A program made the position numbers and the translations under genes. Positions 25,503 to 36,100 of a stretch of 64,000 nucleotides of DNA are shown piece after piece (position 1 is the first letter of the stretch; each line of letters starts with the position of its first letter). Source of the DNA: an uncultured Pseudophaeobacter sp. Its GTDB lineage: Bacteria; Pseudomonadota; Alphaproteobacteria; Rhodobacterales; Rhodobacteraceae. The notes beneath the pieces were generated by a model, which ran no database searches, had not been told where the DNA came from, and saw only the letters and a list, made by a program, of their open reading frames with translations. Location: positions 1 to 64,000 of the forward strand of contig CAJQNB010000076.1 of assembly GCA_905479575.1 (NCBI GenBank). The letters are read 5' to 3'.

Positions 25503-26618
25503 ATGCGCCTTCCGATTCTTCTGTTCGCTGCTGTCAGCCTGCTTTTGTTGCCAGTTGCCTGCGGGCGTTTGCCCGGTGGCGCCCCCGCCAGTGAAGAGAT
25601 CATCAAACAATCCTCAGATGTGGATGCGGATTTTGCTCTCTACGCGGTCAACCGGGCCTTTTTGCCAACGGCGGCGCAGTGGCCGTCCACCGGCAAGCAG
25701 GAGCGGCTCAATTGGATCGGGGCCAGCAATGGTGCCAAGACCCAGATCATCCAGCCGGGTGACACGCTCACGCTGCGGATCTGGGACAGCAGTGACAATT
25801 CCCTGCTGACCTCACCGGAACAAAGGGACGTGCAGTTGCAGGATGTACGCGTTGCCGCAAATGGCAGCGTCTTCATGCCCTATGTCGGCAATGTGAATGT
25901 GCTGGGGCTAACGCCGGATCTGGCCCGCGAGCAATTGCAGGTGGAGCTGGAAGCCATCGTGCCCTCGGCACAGCTGCAACTGGACATGGCCGAGGGGCGC
26001 AACAACTCGGTGGATCTGGTCTCGGGCGTTGCCAGCCCCGGCACCTATCCGATGCCCAATCGCAACTTTTCGGTGATGGGGCTGATCTCCATGGGCGGTG
26101 GCATCAGCGCCAATCTCAACAATCCACAAATTCGCCTGGTGCGCGGCCGCAGCATCTATGGCACCTCGGTGGATGCGCTGCTGAATGATCCAAACAAGGA
26201 CAGCCTGCTGCGCGGGGGGGATCGGGTCTTTGTCGAAGAGGATGAGCGCTACTTCCTCTCCTTTGGCGCCACCGGCGAAGAAGATCTGCATATCTTCTCC
26301 AAGGATGAAATGTCGGCGATGGATGCCATGTCGGTGGCCGGCGGGTTTCAGGACAGCCGCGCCGATCCTCAGGGTCTTCTGATCCTGCGCGAATATCCCC
26401 CCTCTGCTATAACACCCGGAGTGCGGGGGCCGCGTCATACGCGGGTGGTCTTTACCCTGGATCTGACCTCGGCGGATGGGCTGTTTTCCGCCCGCCAGTT
26501 CCAGATCAATCCCGGAGATCTGGTGATGGCAACGGAATCGCCGCTCAATGATGCGCTCACCATCTCCAATATCATCGGCAACTTCTTTGGCGTCTTCAGC
26601 CGCGCTGGCGTTCTGTAA
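25503..26618 (+). CDS. outer-membrane polysaccharide export lipoprotein, Wza/KpsD type
   Basis: 371 residues from ATG 25503, preceded by AAAAGAG. A lipoprotein signal (LLLLPVAC, lipidated Cys20) leads into a Poly_export domain beginning near IQPGDTLTLRIWDS. SLBB-like beta-grasp repeats follow (GVASPGTYPMPNRNFSVMGLISMGGG and YFLSFGATGEEDLH...). In this family the protein forms the outer-membrane channel through which capsule or exopolysaccharide leaves the cell. The inner-membrane tyrosine kinase partner (Wzc/ExoP), flippase and polymerase are not in this window, so they must lie elsewhere or the protein serves the Yjb-linked system. The reading extending upstream to 25434 was rejected because it would bury the signal peptide. 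Confidence 0.88.
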   Translation: MRLPILLFAAVSLLLLPVACGRLPGGAPASEEIIKQSSDVDADFALYAVNRAFLPTAAQWPSTGKQERLNWIGASNGAKTQIIQPGDTLTLRIWDSSDNSLLTSPEQRDVQLQDVRVAANGSVFMPYVGNVNVLGLTPDLAREQLQVELEAIVPSAQLQLDMAEGRNNSVDLVSGVASPGTYPMPNRNFSVMGLISMGGGISANLNNPQIRLVRGRSIYGTSVDALLNDPNKDSLLRGGDRVFVEEDERYFLSFGATGEEDLHIFSKDEMSAMDAMSVAGGFQDSRADPQGLLILREYPPSAITPGVRGPRHTRVVFTLDLTSADGLFSARQFQINPGDLVMATESPLNDALTISNIIGNFFGVFSRAGVL

Positions 26619-26630
26619 CCGGGATAGCAC

Positions 26631-26652
26631 CGCCAAAGGGGCTTCTTTGGCG
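26631..26652 (+). terminator. hairpin after the Wza-like gene
   Basis: A perfect 8-bp stem, CGCCAAAG (26631-26638) / CTTTGGCG (26645-26652), with a six-base loop lies 12 bases past the stop codon. No T-tract follows, so termination may be weak or Rho-assisted. The next gene starts about 210 bases later, in a stretch with no other recognised element. Confidence 0.4.
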
Positions 26653-26862
26653 CCAAAACCACAGGGAGGGCGTAACGACCACAGCACAGATGCAAGAGAG
26701 GTAAAAACAACCGCGGGACTCAAAAAAAGCTTAAGATTCTTCGCATTTACCCCTATTCTAACGCAAATGTGTAGAGGGTGTCAGAGATGGTGCCTTTGTT
26801 TGTTCCGATCATATCTAGCTGTTTTTGTTCCACAAAACTGCCCTAGGGCAATGAGGCAACCA

Positions 26863-27300
26863 ATGATGAAAACGATCACGTGTCGCGCCCGTCAGGCGGG
26901 CAGAATTCTGAGCCTGGGGCTTGGTCTCGCCCTGGCCAGTGCCGCAGCGGCGCTGACGGTGGATCCGGTCCAGCAGTATAATTCCAATGCCGTTTGGTTC
27001 GAAAACTGGACCGGTCTGAGCAATGCTACCCTGATTGTGGCCGCCCCCAATGGCAAGGTAACCGAAGTCTTTGCCGCCACCGGCACCCCGGTGTTTGAGC
27101 TGTCCCGCGACCAGGTTCAGGACGGCACCTACCGCTATGAGCTCAAGGCTGCCACGGACGAGCAAGTTGAAATCGTCAATCCCATCGACAATGGCCGCGG
27201 TGAGACCGCCACCACCAGGGGTAAAGGGTTTTACATGAATGGGTCTTTTGTGGTGTCGCGCGGGGTAATCATTACCCCCGAAGAGATCCGCGAAGACTGA
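26863..27300 (+). CDS. secreted protein of unknown function
   Basis: 145 residues from ATG 26863, with GAGG six bases upstream. A signal peptide (about 1-30, LGLGLALASAAAA-L) precedes a roughly 110-residue beta-rich domain: VWFENWTGLSNATLIVAAPNG, then EVFAATGTPVFEL and a region with YRYELKAATDEQVEI. It contains no cysteine after the signal peptide and no catalytic motif. The gene stands 60 bases before the fibre-like secreted protein, and the C-terminus GFYMNGSFVVSRGVIITPEE resembles leaders paired with such fibre proteins. They may form a surface structure together. I do not recognise the family. Confidence 0.7.
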   Translation: MMKTITCRARQAGRILSLGLGLALASAAAALTVDPVQQYNSNAVWFENWTGLSNATLIVAAPNGKVTEVFAATGTPVFELSRDQVQDGTYRYELKAATDEQVEIVNPIDNGRGETATTRGKGFYMNGSFVVSRGVIITPEEIRED

Positions 27301-27360
27301 CCCTTACGCAGAATAACCGCGACACAGCAGGGGCTGCTTCGCACCGAAGAAAGGATTTTT

Positions 27361-28593
27361 ATGACTTATATGTTCCAGCGCAGCCTGATTGCAGGCGTTA
27401 GCACCCTGGGTCTGATGGCCGGTGTCGCCCAGGCAGATCAGGTCATCTCTGACGACCTGATCGTGCAAAACAGCATCTGTGTCGGCCAGGATTGCGTCAA
27501 TGGCGAAAGCTTTGGCTTTGACACCATCCGCCTAAAGGAAAACAACCTGCGGATCCGCGCCATGGATACCTCAAATTCCGGCAGTTTCCCAACCCGTGAC
27601 TGGCAGCTGGTCTTCAATGACAGCACAAACGGCGGGCAGGACAGGTTCTCGGTCGAGGATATTGATGGCGGCCGCACCCCCTTTACCATCGAAGCCTCGG
27701 CGCCTTCGCATTCGCTCTATACGGATGACGGCGGCCGCATCGGCCTGGGGACCAGCACTCCAGTGGTCGAGCTGCATGTGGTGGATGGGGATTCCCCAAC
27801 CCTGCGCCTGGAGCAAGACGGCTCCTCTGGCTTTACCCCCCAGACCTGGGATGTGGCCGGCAACGAGACCAACTTCTTTGTACGCGACGCCACCAATGGC
27901 AGCCTGATCCCCTTCAAGATCCGCCCCACGGCACCGAACAACTCGATCTATGTCGATACCGATGGCGATATTGGCCTGGGCACCACCAGCCCGGATGCAG
28001 GGCTGCATATCACCCGCGGCTCGCTGCTTGTGGAACAGGGGGACGGTGGCGCTGGATCGGCGCCCCTGCATGTGCGCCGGTCTGATGGCAGTGCTATGAT
28101 CTTGGTTGAGGAGACCGCTGCGGCCGCGGCTGCCAGACAGCTTCTGAAGCTGCAAAACAACGGCACAGTATTCATGAGCCTGACCGAAACCGGCAGCAAT
28201 TTCACCTGGAACGTGCAACACCAGACAGACAATAGCTTCCGGATTACCAACGGGGCCAACGCCGGCGAAGAATTCCGCCTGGAAAGCGACGGGGATTTGC
28301 GGATTTCCGGCGGCCTGGTGACCAGCACCGCAGGCAGCTGTACCGGGGTCACGCCCTGTGACCGCGTGTTCGACCCCGAGGTCTATACTGTTGCTTCGAT
28401 CGAAGACCATGCCGCCAGTATGTGGGCCAACAAGCATCTGCCAGCGGTCGGAGCAACCCGCCCGGATGAGCCGCTACGGGTAACCAACAAACTTCTGGCC
28501 ATGCTGAACGAGCTTGAGCATGCTCATATCTACATCGAGCAACTCAATACCCGGGTGAAGGATCTCGAAATGCAGCTGGCCAAGGCCGAATAA
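27361..28593 (+). CDS. secreted tail-fibre-like surface protein
   Basis: 410 residues with AAAGGA five bases before the ATG. A signal peptide (1-25, ending VAQA) is followed by a beta-rich body with at least two copies of a GxIGLGTxxP..LHxxxG motif (near residues 120-140 and 200-220). This motif is common in phage tail-fibre and S74/trimeric spike proteins. The last ~40 residues are a predicted coiled coil (LLAMLNELEHAHIYIEQLN...), which suggests oligomerisation, probably trimeric. No endosialidase-chaperone domain is present. There are no phage genes nearby, so this is a cellular secreted fibre rather than prophage debris. Export beyond the outer membrane could use the T2SS encoded further along (inference). 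Confidence 0.65.
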   Translation: MTYMFQRSLIAGVSTLGLMAGVAQADQVISDDLIVQNSICVGQDCVNGESFGFDTIRLKENNLRIRAMDTSNSGSFPTRDWQLVFNDSTNGGQDRFSVEDIDGGRTPFTIEASAPSHSLYTDDGGRIGLGTSTPVVELHVVDGDSPTLRLEQDGSSGFTPQTWDVAGNETNFFVRDATNGSLIPFKIRPTAPNNSIYVDTDGDIGLGTTSPDAGLHITRGSLLVEQGDGGAGSAPLHVRRSDGSAMILVEETAAAAAARQLLKLQNNGTVFMSLTETGSNFTWNVQHQTDNSFRITNGANAGEEFRLESDGDLRISGGLVTSTAGSCTGVTPCDRVFDPEVYTVASIEDHAASMWANKHLPAVGATRPDEPLRVTNKLLAMLNELEHAHIYIEQLNTRVKDLEMQLAKAE

Positions 28594-28708
28594 GCCTCTG
28601 GCTCTGTAAACCCGCCTGATATGGCTGCGACAGACTGAAAGTGCACCGCTATCGTGCCTTTTGGTCTGTCTGCGCGCAGATCCGCCTCTAGATGAAGATC
28701 ATTAAACC

Positions 28709-29509
28709 ATGCCCTCCAATACCCCCCTCGGCCTGCCTGCATCCGGTCTCTCGGCAACAGGGTCTGAAACAACTCTGGAAGAAGACATCCTAGCCACACG
28801 GAAAATGGCCCCGGGCGGCGAGAATTACCGAGCCTATGTCGGCCCGCCTCAGCAATATGATTTCATGGGGGCCACCCAGTTCCGCCTAGTCACCTCTCTG
28901 GGGCTGCGCGAAGACCATCATCTGGTGGATATCGGCTGCGGATCTCTCAGGGCAGGGCGGCTTTTGCTGCAATATCTGATGCCTGGGCGCTACACTGGGA
29001 TCGAGCCCAATTCATGGCTGTGGCAGACAGCGGTCGAACAGGAGATCGGCCAGGATGTTCTGGACATCAAAGCCCCGCGGTTTTTTGACGAAAGCGATTT
29101 GAGTCTGGCTGGTGTCGCCGATCACAGCAGCGATTTCATCGTGGCCCAGTCGATATATTCCCATGTCGGCCTCGACTTGTTGCAAAGCTCCTTGGCAGCG
29201 GCTTCACGCTGCCTGTCGCAGCAGGGCCAGTTCTTGTTCACGGCTATTCTGGCCGACTGTGCCGGTGCCGCCAATAAGACCAAGGGGAGCGCCTATTCCG
29301 GATGGCTTTATCCAGAGTGCACCCTGTTTGAGGAAGATGCCATCACAGAGGCCTGCCAGCAGAGCGGCTTGCATGTGCAAAAACTGTCTTGGTACCATCC
29401 GCGGCAGGTCTGGTTCCGGGCGGTGCGGGATCCTGATATGTGTCTAACAACGCATATGGTTCAACAATTGGGAACCGGCCGCCCCCTGTTCGACACTCGG
29501 TTCAAATAG
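28709..29509 (+). CDS. class I SAM-dependent methyltransferase
   Basis: 266 residues. Motif I, LVDIGCGSLRAGRLLL (about 72-87), followed by YTGIEPN and an acidic loop (DFIVAQSIYSHV), is the Rossmann methyltransferase fold that binds S-adenosylmethionine. The substrate is not evident. In this context it could methylate a sugar residue or a terminal group on the polysaccharide. The start at 28709 has a weak ribosome site. The following permease-fusion gene begins 32 bases past its stop, so they are probably cotranscribed. Confidence 0.8.
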   Translation: MPSNTPLGLPASGLSATGSETTLEEDILATRKMAPGGENYRAYVGPPQQYDFMGATQFRLVTSLGLREDHHLVDIGCGSLRAGRLLLQYLMPGRYTGIEPNSWLWQTAVEQEIGQDVLDIKAPRFFDESDLSLAGVADHSSDFIVAQSIYSHVGLDLLQSSLAAASRCLSQQGQFLFTAILADCAGAANKTKGSAYSGWLYPECTLFEEDAITEACQQSGLHVQKLSWYHPRQVWFRAVRDPDMCLTTHMVQQLGTGRPLFDTRFK

Positions 29510-29541
29510 ATACCCAAAATACGGAATACGGCCAGGATACC

Positions 29542-32500
29542 ATGTTACTGATACGCGCTCTGACCTCTCACAAACCTCTGGTCCTGTCGCTGCTGATTTT
29601 GGGCACGCTGGCCTATCTGTTCTGGACCGGCTCACGCTATCCGGCGCTGAATGAAAAGCTGATGATGTCGGGGGCGATCCAACTTGAGGATCCCTTGAGC
29701 TTTGAGGCAAAATACCCGCTAACCGAGGCCATGAGCATCCCGGAGAGGGTGTTTTATTCCACCCTGAACTGGATCAATACCAATAAGAAGGGGATGACAT
29801 TTGGCATCCTCTTTGCGGCCGCCTTTATGACCACGCTGGGTTATCTGCGCCGCCGCAGCCTCGCGAGCGGCTTTGCCAATTCCGTGCTGGGGCTGTTTCT
29901 GGGCGCGCCGCTGGGGGTCTGCGCCAATTGCGCCGCCCCCATTGGCCGCGGGCTTTATGCCTCGGGGATGCGGGCCGAGACAGCGCTGTCGGCCATGGTG
30001 GCCTCCCCCACTTTGAACTTTGTGGTGCTGACCATGCTGCTGGCGCTGGTGCCGTTTTATATGGTGGTGATCAAGGTGGCCCTGTCGCTGGTGGTGATCC
30101 TCGCGGTGGTGCCACTGCTCTGCCGCCTGCTGCCAGTTCCGCAGCAGGCAGAGGTCTCTGCCGCCACCGCCTCCGTGCCGCCAAGCTGGAGCGCCGCCGA
30201 ACTGGCCGCAGGTGATCTGGAGGCTGGTAATCTGGAGGCGGGCGCCCCCCACCGCGAGGGGCTGATCCGCGCCCTCGGGGAGGTGATCAAGGCCTATCTG
30301 GGCAATCTGTGGTATATTGTGCGGATGACAGTGCCGCTGATGCTGGCGGCGGGGTTTCTGGGCGCGCTGGTGGGCACATTGCTGCCCTCCGAGATGATTA
30401 CCACCTTGCCCTTTGGCCTCGGGATCCTGCTGCTGGTGGCCCTGGTGGGGCTGTTCATGCCGGTGCCGATTGGCTTTGATGTGGTGATGTGCGGGGTGTT
30501 GATCGCCAGCGGGCTGGCGCAGGGCTATGTCATGGCGCTACTGATGACCCTGGGCAGTTTTTCGATCTATTCCTTCTTTATTATCAATCAGATGCTGGGG
30601 CTTCGCATCGCTGCCCTGCTGGGAGCGGCAATTGCCAGCCTTGGCATTCTGGCCGGCCTCGGGGCGCAGAGCTATCACAATTGGCAAAGCCAGCGCGCCC
30701 TGGAGATGCTGTTGCAAAGCGCCGCACCACAGGCGGTTCAGCCCGCCCCCACAGGTAGCCCGTCTGCCGGCCTGTCAGACAGCCTGTTCTGGAGCGCCGC
30801 CCAGGCGGCAACCCTGGAGGCGGATCCGCTGCCGCAGGTGACCAGTGCAGATTCCAGTGCGATCCAGATCACCACCACGCCCTTTGCACCGCGCTCAGCC
30901 GCCGCCGAAACCCTGTTCACCCGCGCCGAGGCCCGTGAATTTGGCATTGATAAACCGCTGGAATTCTCCATGCGTGATATGTGGCCGCCCTTCTGGGAGG
31001 GGCGCAGCCTGTCTTCGGGCGACATCGACGGCGATGGCGACATCGACCTGGCGGTGGCCTCCACCGAGGCGGGGCTTTATCTGTATAGCAACGATGGCCA
31101 GGGGCAGTTTTCCCGGGTGGATCTGGATCTTGGACCGCTGGCGGATCTGCAGGTGTTTAATGCGGTGCTGGTGGATATCGACAATGACGGCTGGCTGGAT
31201 CTGTTCCTGGCCAGCTACCTCAAGGGCAATTTCTGGTGGCGCAACCATGGCGGGGCCTTTGGCGCCACGCCGCTCAGCCCGGTGCAAAACCAGGCCGAGA
31301 CACCGCTCTCCATGGCGCTGAGCTTTGCCGATCTGGACGGCGATGGCTATCTGGACCTGGGGCTCGGCAACTGGGCGGCGGGCTGGTACCGGCGCATTCC
31401 GGGCGAGGAGTCGCGCAACCGGGTGGTGTTTAACCCCGATGGCGCCCTGAGTGGCCAGAGCTTTCACGAGTTGCCCGGTATTCCCGGCGAAACCCTGTCG
31501 CTGTTGTTCAGCGATTTTGACGGCGACGGCGCCCAGGATCTGATTGTCGGCAATGATTTTGACATCCCCGATTACTTTTATCGCGGCGATGGCCAGGGCG
31601 GTTTGCAGATGGTGACCCAGCCCGAGGGGCTGATCCCCCACACCACCACCACCACCATGGCGGTCAAGGTGGCGGATCTGTTCAATGACACCCGCCCCGA
31701 GATCTATCTGGCACAGATCGCCGGTCGCTCCTCCGGGGTCTCCGAGCGGTTGAAGATGCAGCCGCTGGCGCTCTATTGCGATGCCATTCAGAACGCTCAG
31801 GCCCGCGCCACCTGCCAGCAGAACATGGCGATCAAGGAGTGGTATAAATCCGGCAACCGTTTTGATCCCTCTTATGCCGGGCGCTGCCAGATCCTGACAA
31901 GCCGCAACCGCGACGTGTGCAAGGCGATGCTGATCAAGGATCTGGCCATTCAAAAGCGCGACGCCAGCCTCTGTACGCTGATCCCGGCGCCGCAGGTGGT
32001 GCCGCGGGCCTATTGTGATCTGCATTTCAAGCCCAGCCGCCAGCCCCTGGCGGAAGAAATCGCTCTCAGCCATCCGCAAATCCTGCGGGCCAATGTGCTG
32101 CTGGACTGGCAGGGCACGGCCTATGCGGATACGGCGGCGGCCCATGGGCTGGAGGTGGGCGGCTGGAGCTGGGACACCAAGGTGGCGGATTTTGACCAGG
32201 ACGGCTGGCAGGATCTCTATATTGTCAATGGCACCTGGGTCCCCAATGAGGTCTCACCTTCCAATCTGTTCTTTCACAACACGGGCGACGGCAGCTTCCG
32301 CGAGGCCTCCGCCGAGATGGGGCTGGAGGATTACCTGATGACCGCCGCTGCCACCCAGTTTGATATGGATGGCGATGGCGATCTCGATTTGCTGGCGCAT
32401 CCGGTCAATGGCCCGCTGACCCTGTGGCGCAACAATGGCCAGCAGCCCGGGCTGGTGGTGCAGCTGGAAGATCACCGTGGCAACCGCGCCGCCATTGGCG

Positions 32501-32736
32501 CCCGTGTCACCCTGGAAATGGCGCCTGGATCCGCAATGGGCGCCACCCAGACCCGCGAGATCCAGCTGGGCGGCGGTTTCATGAGCTTTGATGCGGCGCG
32601 CGTCCATTTTGGTCTCGGCCAGAGCGGCGCCGCCCAGGGGCTGCGCATCCGTTGGCCCGACGGGGAAGAGACCCATCTGCAGGGGCCTCTGGTGCCGGGA
32701 CAGCTCTATCATATTCGCCGCCAGTCGGCGCAGTGA
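29542..32736 (+). CDS. permease fused to FG-GAP/VCBS repeats and an ASPIC/UnbV domain
   Basis: 1064 residues from ATG 29542 (AGGA nine bases upstream). The N-terminal 400 residues are a polytopic permease. A first helix is followed by two bundles separated by an Ala/Glu-rich loop, with a conserved-looking CANCAAPI (Cys127, Cys130) in a helix, as in two-domain DUF318-like permeases. From about 490 the chain turns into repeated Ca-binding FG-GAP/VCBS blades (DIDGDGDIDLAVAS, DIDNDGWLDLFLAS, DLDGDGYLDLGLGN, DFDGDGAQDLIVGN, DFDQDGWQDLYIVN, DMDGDGDLDLL). These form a propeller-like extracytoplasmic head with a cysteine-rich insertion (about 745-830). The C-terminus (about 980-1064) matches ASPIC/UnbV. 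Such a fusion is unusual. It may be a transporter or sensor with an integrin-like binding head; substrate unknown. Confidence 0.85.
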   Translation: MLLIRALTSHKPLVLSLLILGTLAYLFWTGSRYPALNEKLMMSGAIQLEDPLSFEAKYPLTEAMSIPERVFYSTLNWINTNKKGMTFGILFAAAFMTTLGYLRRRSLASGFANSVLGLFLGAPLGVCANCAAPIGRGLYASGMRAETALSAMVASPTLNFVVLTMLLALVPFYMVVIKVALSLVVILAVVPLLCRLLPVPQQAEVSAATASVPPSWSAAELAAGDLEAGNLEAGAPHREGLIRALGEVIKAYLGNLWYIVRMTVPLMLAAGFLGALVGTLLPSEMITTLPFGLGILLLVALVGLFMPVPIGFDVVMCGVLIASGLAQGYVMALLMTLGSFSIYSFFIINQMLGLRIAALLGAAIASLGILAGLGAQSYHNWQSQRALEMLLQSAAPQAVQPAPTGSPSAGLSDSLFWSAAQAATLEADPLPQVTSADSSAIQITTTPFAPRSAAAETLFTRAEAREFGIDKPLEFSMRDMWPPFWEGRSLSSGDIDGDGDIDLAVASTEAGLYLYSNDGQGQFSRVDLDLGPLADLQVFNAVLVDIDNDGWLDLFLASYLKGNFWWRNHGGAFGATPLSPVQNQAETPLSMALSFADLDGDGYLDLGLGNWAAGWYRRIPGEESRNRVVFNPDGALSGQSFHELPGIPGETLSLLFSDFDGDGAQDLIVGNDFDIPDYFYRGDGQGGLQMVTQPEGLIPHTTTTTMAVKVADLFNDTRPEIYLAQIAGRSSGVSERLKMQPLALYCDAIQNAQARATCQQNMAIKEWYKSGNRFDPSYAGRCQILTSRNRDVCKAMLIKDLAIQKRDASLCTLIPAPQVVPRAYCDLHFKPSRQPLAEEIALSHPQILRANVLLDWQGTAYADTAAAHGLEVGGWSWDTKVADFDQDGWQDLYIVNGTWVPNEVSPSNLFFHNTGDGSFREASAEMGLEDYLMTAAATQFDMDGDGDLDLLAHPVNGPLTLWRNNGQQPGLVVQLEDHRGNRAAIGARVTLEMAPGSAMGATQTREIQLGGGFMSFDAARVHFGLGQSGAAQGLRIRWPDGEETHLQGPLVPGQLYHIRRQSAQ

Positions 32737-33112
32737 GGCAGCAAAACCTGCAGGGGACCAAGGGAATCACATCAAAAAGCCGGATCTAAACCCCCCGGGT
32801 CAAAAAAACCGTCAAAGAGCAGGGTTGCGGCATTTTTTCCGCTCTTGGGTGGCTGTCTGAAGATCGCTCTGAGGCGGCACCCTGTGTGTTTCTTTATGTG
32901 TATTCCGTGCGTATATCACGCAACCCCAGCGGTTGCCGGGGCGGCCATCAGCGGAAACTGGCCAATCTGCGACAGTTGTCGAAAATCTTTTTCTTTTAAA
33001 AATGTGTCATTGCTGCGCGGCGCATCAAAGCTCTACGCTGCCGAGAGCCTGTAAGCTGCCGCGCATGGGTTTGTTCGCATTTTGAAGACCTCTCATATTT
33101 CCGGGATAGCCC
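32737..33112. other. 376-bp intergenic region before the adhesin gene
   Basis: No gene was recognised. A GCGG...CCGC inverted pair around a T-run (about 32828-32843) is a poor terminator candidate for the fusion gene. The last 120 bases are more A+T-rich and presumably hold the adhesin promoter and a regulatory leader, but no clear -35/-10 pair could be assigned. Confidence 0.4.
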
Positions 33113-36100
33113 ATGACCGATCTGCTGCGCCGTGTTTCACATCTGCTCCTTGCCAGTTTCCTGTTGCTGCCCGGCCTGGTTCAGGCGCAGTCCGCCCCCA
33201 GCTTTTCGGCGGTGTTTTCGCCCGCTTCGATCACCAGCGGCAACAATAGCACCCTGACCCTGACCATCACCGAGATCTCGGGTCTTCCCGCCAGCGATCT
33301 GACCGTCAGCGCCGCCCTGCCCGCCGGTGTGACCGTGACTGGCGGCAGCCAGTCCAACACCTGTAACGGCACGTTCACGGCAGTCTCGGGCAGCAGCAGC
33401 CTGAGCCTGAGTGAGGGACGTCTGGGCGCCAGCCAAAGCTGTGTTATGACCCTGCCGGTGACCTCCAGCACGGTGGCCACGCATACGCTGGTCACCGGGG
33501 ATCTGACCTCCTCGTTGGGCAATAGCGGCACCGCCACGGATGATCTGACCGTCAGCCTGCCAACCCCTGTGTTTTCCCATAGTTTTGCGCCCAGCACCGT
33601 CAATCCTGGGGATATCAGCACCCTCACCTATACCATCGACAACAGTGCCGGCGCGCTCGATATCTTTTCGTCCAGTTTTGACGAAACACTGCCAAGCGGG
33701 CTGGCGCTGACCACCCCGGCCTCTGTTGTCAACAATTGCGGCGGCAGCATTCAGGTCACCTCTGGTGGCAATAATGTCGATGTCGATAATGTCAGTCTCG
33801 CAGCCGGGGCCAGCTGTACGATCACAGTCGATGTCGAGGCCCTGAGCCTGGGCGACCAGGTCACCAGCAGCACTCTGTTTTCGACCTTCTCCAACTTCTC
33901 CAACAGCCAGGTCATCGGCACTGGCACTCTGGTGGTCGAGGCCGCAGCCTCCAACCCGATCAATTTCTCCAAAAGATTCTCAGTGACCCAGGTGGGCCTG
34001 TCGCAGAATGTGACCCTCAGCTTTACCCTGCAAAACACCAGCCGCGATGACGCGGCCACCAATATCACCTTCACGGATGATCTGGATGCCATGCTGTCGG
34101 GGCTGACGGCCACCAGCCTGCCCGCCAGTGGCTTTTGTGGCGCGGGCTCCACGATCAGTGGTTCCAGCAGCCTGACAATTTCTGGCGCGACGCTGGCCGC
34201 CGGGGACAGCTGCAACTTTGATGTCACCCTGCTGACGCCCGCCGGGGCAGCCACCGGGGATTACACCAATACCACCAGCACCCTGAGCGCCGATATCGGC
34301 GGCAGCCCCTATAGCGGCACTGCGGCCCAGGCAAATCTGCGGGTGCTGGGCGATGGTGGCCAGGGCGCGGTGCTGAGCAAGTCCTTCATCAACAATCCGA
34401 CGACCCCCGGCACGAACGCGACCCTGCGCTATACGGTGAGCAACCCCAATGCCAGCTTTGCCCTCAGTGACATCGCCTTCAGCGACGTCATCAGCGATAT
34501 CACCGGTGCCGCTGATGTGACCATCGACACCCTGCCCTCGACCGGCTCTTGCGGGGTCGGCAGCAACTTTTTCCAGAGCGTTCCCTCAGCCGATAGTTTT
34601 GCTTTCAACCTGTCAGGCGGCGTAATCGCGGCTGGCAGCAGCTGCGTCTTCGATCTGCTGCTCGACGTTGAGACCACAGCCACCCCAGGGAGCTACAGCT
34701 CCACCAGTGGCGATGTGATCTCCACCGTCAATGGCGGATCGGTTATCACCCTGGGCGCCAGCGATACTCTGCAGGTGGCGGGTGGCGCCAATCTCACCTT
34801 CACCCAGGTCTTCAGCGAAGACCGTGTGGGAGCGGGAGATACCGCAACCTTGACCTTTACCATCACCAGCGCGGCGGAATCCCCCTCCACCGCCACCGGT
34901 CTGACCTTCAGCAATGACCTGAGCACCTTCCTGTCCGGGGCCACCTTTGGCATCACCAGCAACAGCTGTGGCGGTAGTGCTGCCTTGTCTGCCGGCAATA
35001 CCCTGCTGAGCTACAGTGGCGGCTCCCTGGCCCCCGGAGACAGCTGCACCGTGGTGACCGCCGTGTCGATCCCCGGCGGCAGCAGCAATGGCACCTATGC
35101 CAGCACCAGCAGCACCTTGACCGGTATGGCCGGCGGCGAGGCTCTGGTGGTGCCGCTCAGCAGTGATGACCTGCAGGTTCTGGAAGGCGCGCCTCTGGAA
35201 GTCTCCAAGAGCCTTGCTCCCAGCGCCGCCCTGCCTGGTGAAACCATCACCCTGACCTATACGCTGACCAATCCGGATCCGACCCTGGGCTATACTTCGG
35301 TGTTTTTCACCGAGTCCTACTCCTCTGCCCTGTCCTCGCTGGCTATCGTTCCGGCCTCGCTGCCCGCCGGAGGGTTCTGTGGCGGCAGCGGCAGCGCCAG
35401 CGGTACGACCTTTGGCATTTTTTCGGGGATCGAAGTCCCGGCCAATGACAGCTGCGTCTTTTCCGTTGATCTGCTGGTGCCCGCCGGGGCCTCGGATGGG
35501 TCTTATGCCTTGATCAGTTCCAATGTCACCGGCACGCTGAACGGCACCTCCGTGACCCTGCCGACCATGAACGACACGCTCACAGTGCAAGGCGCGGCGC
35601 TCTCGCTGGTCAAATCCTATGCCAGCACCCCAACCGCCCCCGGTGATACGGTCACCGCAGAATATACCCTCACCAATCTGAGCAGCACCCATGCCATCGA
35701 CAGTATTATCTTTAGCGATGATCTGGATGCTCAGCTCTCTGGCTTGACCTCCAGTGCCGGCGCCCTGTCGAATATCTGCGGCACAGGCTCTGCCCTCAGC
35801 GGCAGCTCGACCCTCAGCTTTAGCGGTGGCACTCTGGCGGCGGGGGCCAGCTGTAGTTTTGATGTCACCCAGCTGGTCCCGGGCGGCGCCAGCGCCGGGA
35901 CCTATCCGGGCCTACCCGGTAATCCCAGCGGACAAAGCTCTGGCCTGGCCGTTGGTGGCTCTGCAATACCGGCCAATCTCACGGTCTCCAGCACCTCCCT
36001 GCCCAGCTTCAGCAAGAGCTTTACCGATCCGGCCCTGGCGGCAGGCGGCAGCACCACGCTGACCTATGTGATTACCAATACCGACTCCAGCGCCAGCCTC

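Noticed and set aside
27361-28593. prophage tail module
   Set aside because: No other phage structural, lysis or integrase gene nearby, and the protein has a Sec signal peptide.
30895-32145. 416-residue minus-strand frame opposite the FG-GAP blades
   Set aside because: Shadow; the sense strand reads clear calcium-binding repeats.
29542-32736. simple arsenic permease (ArsP)
   Set aside because: Only the N-terminal part is permease-like and the family's cysteine pattern is different; more than half of the chain is FG-GAP/UnbV.
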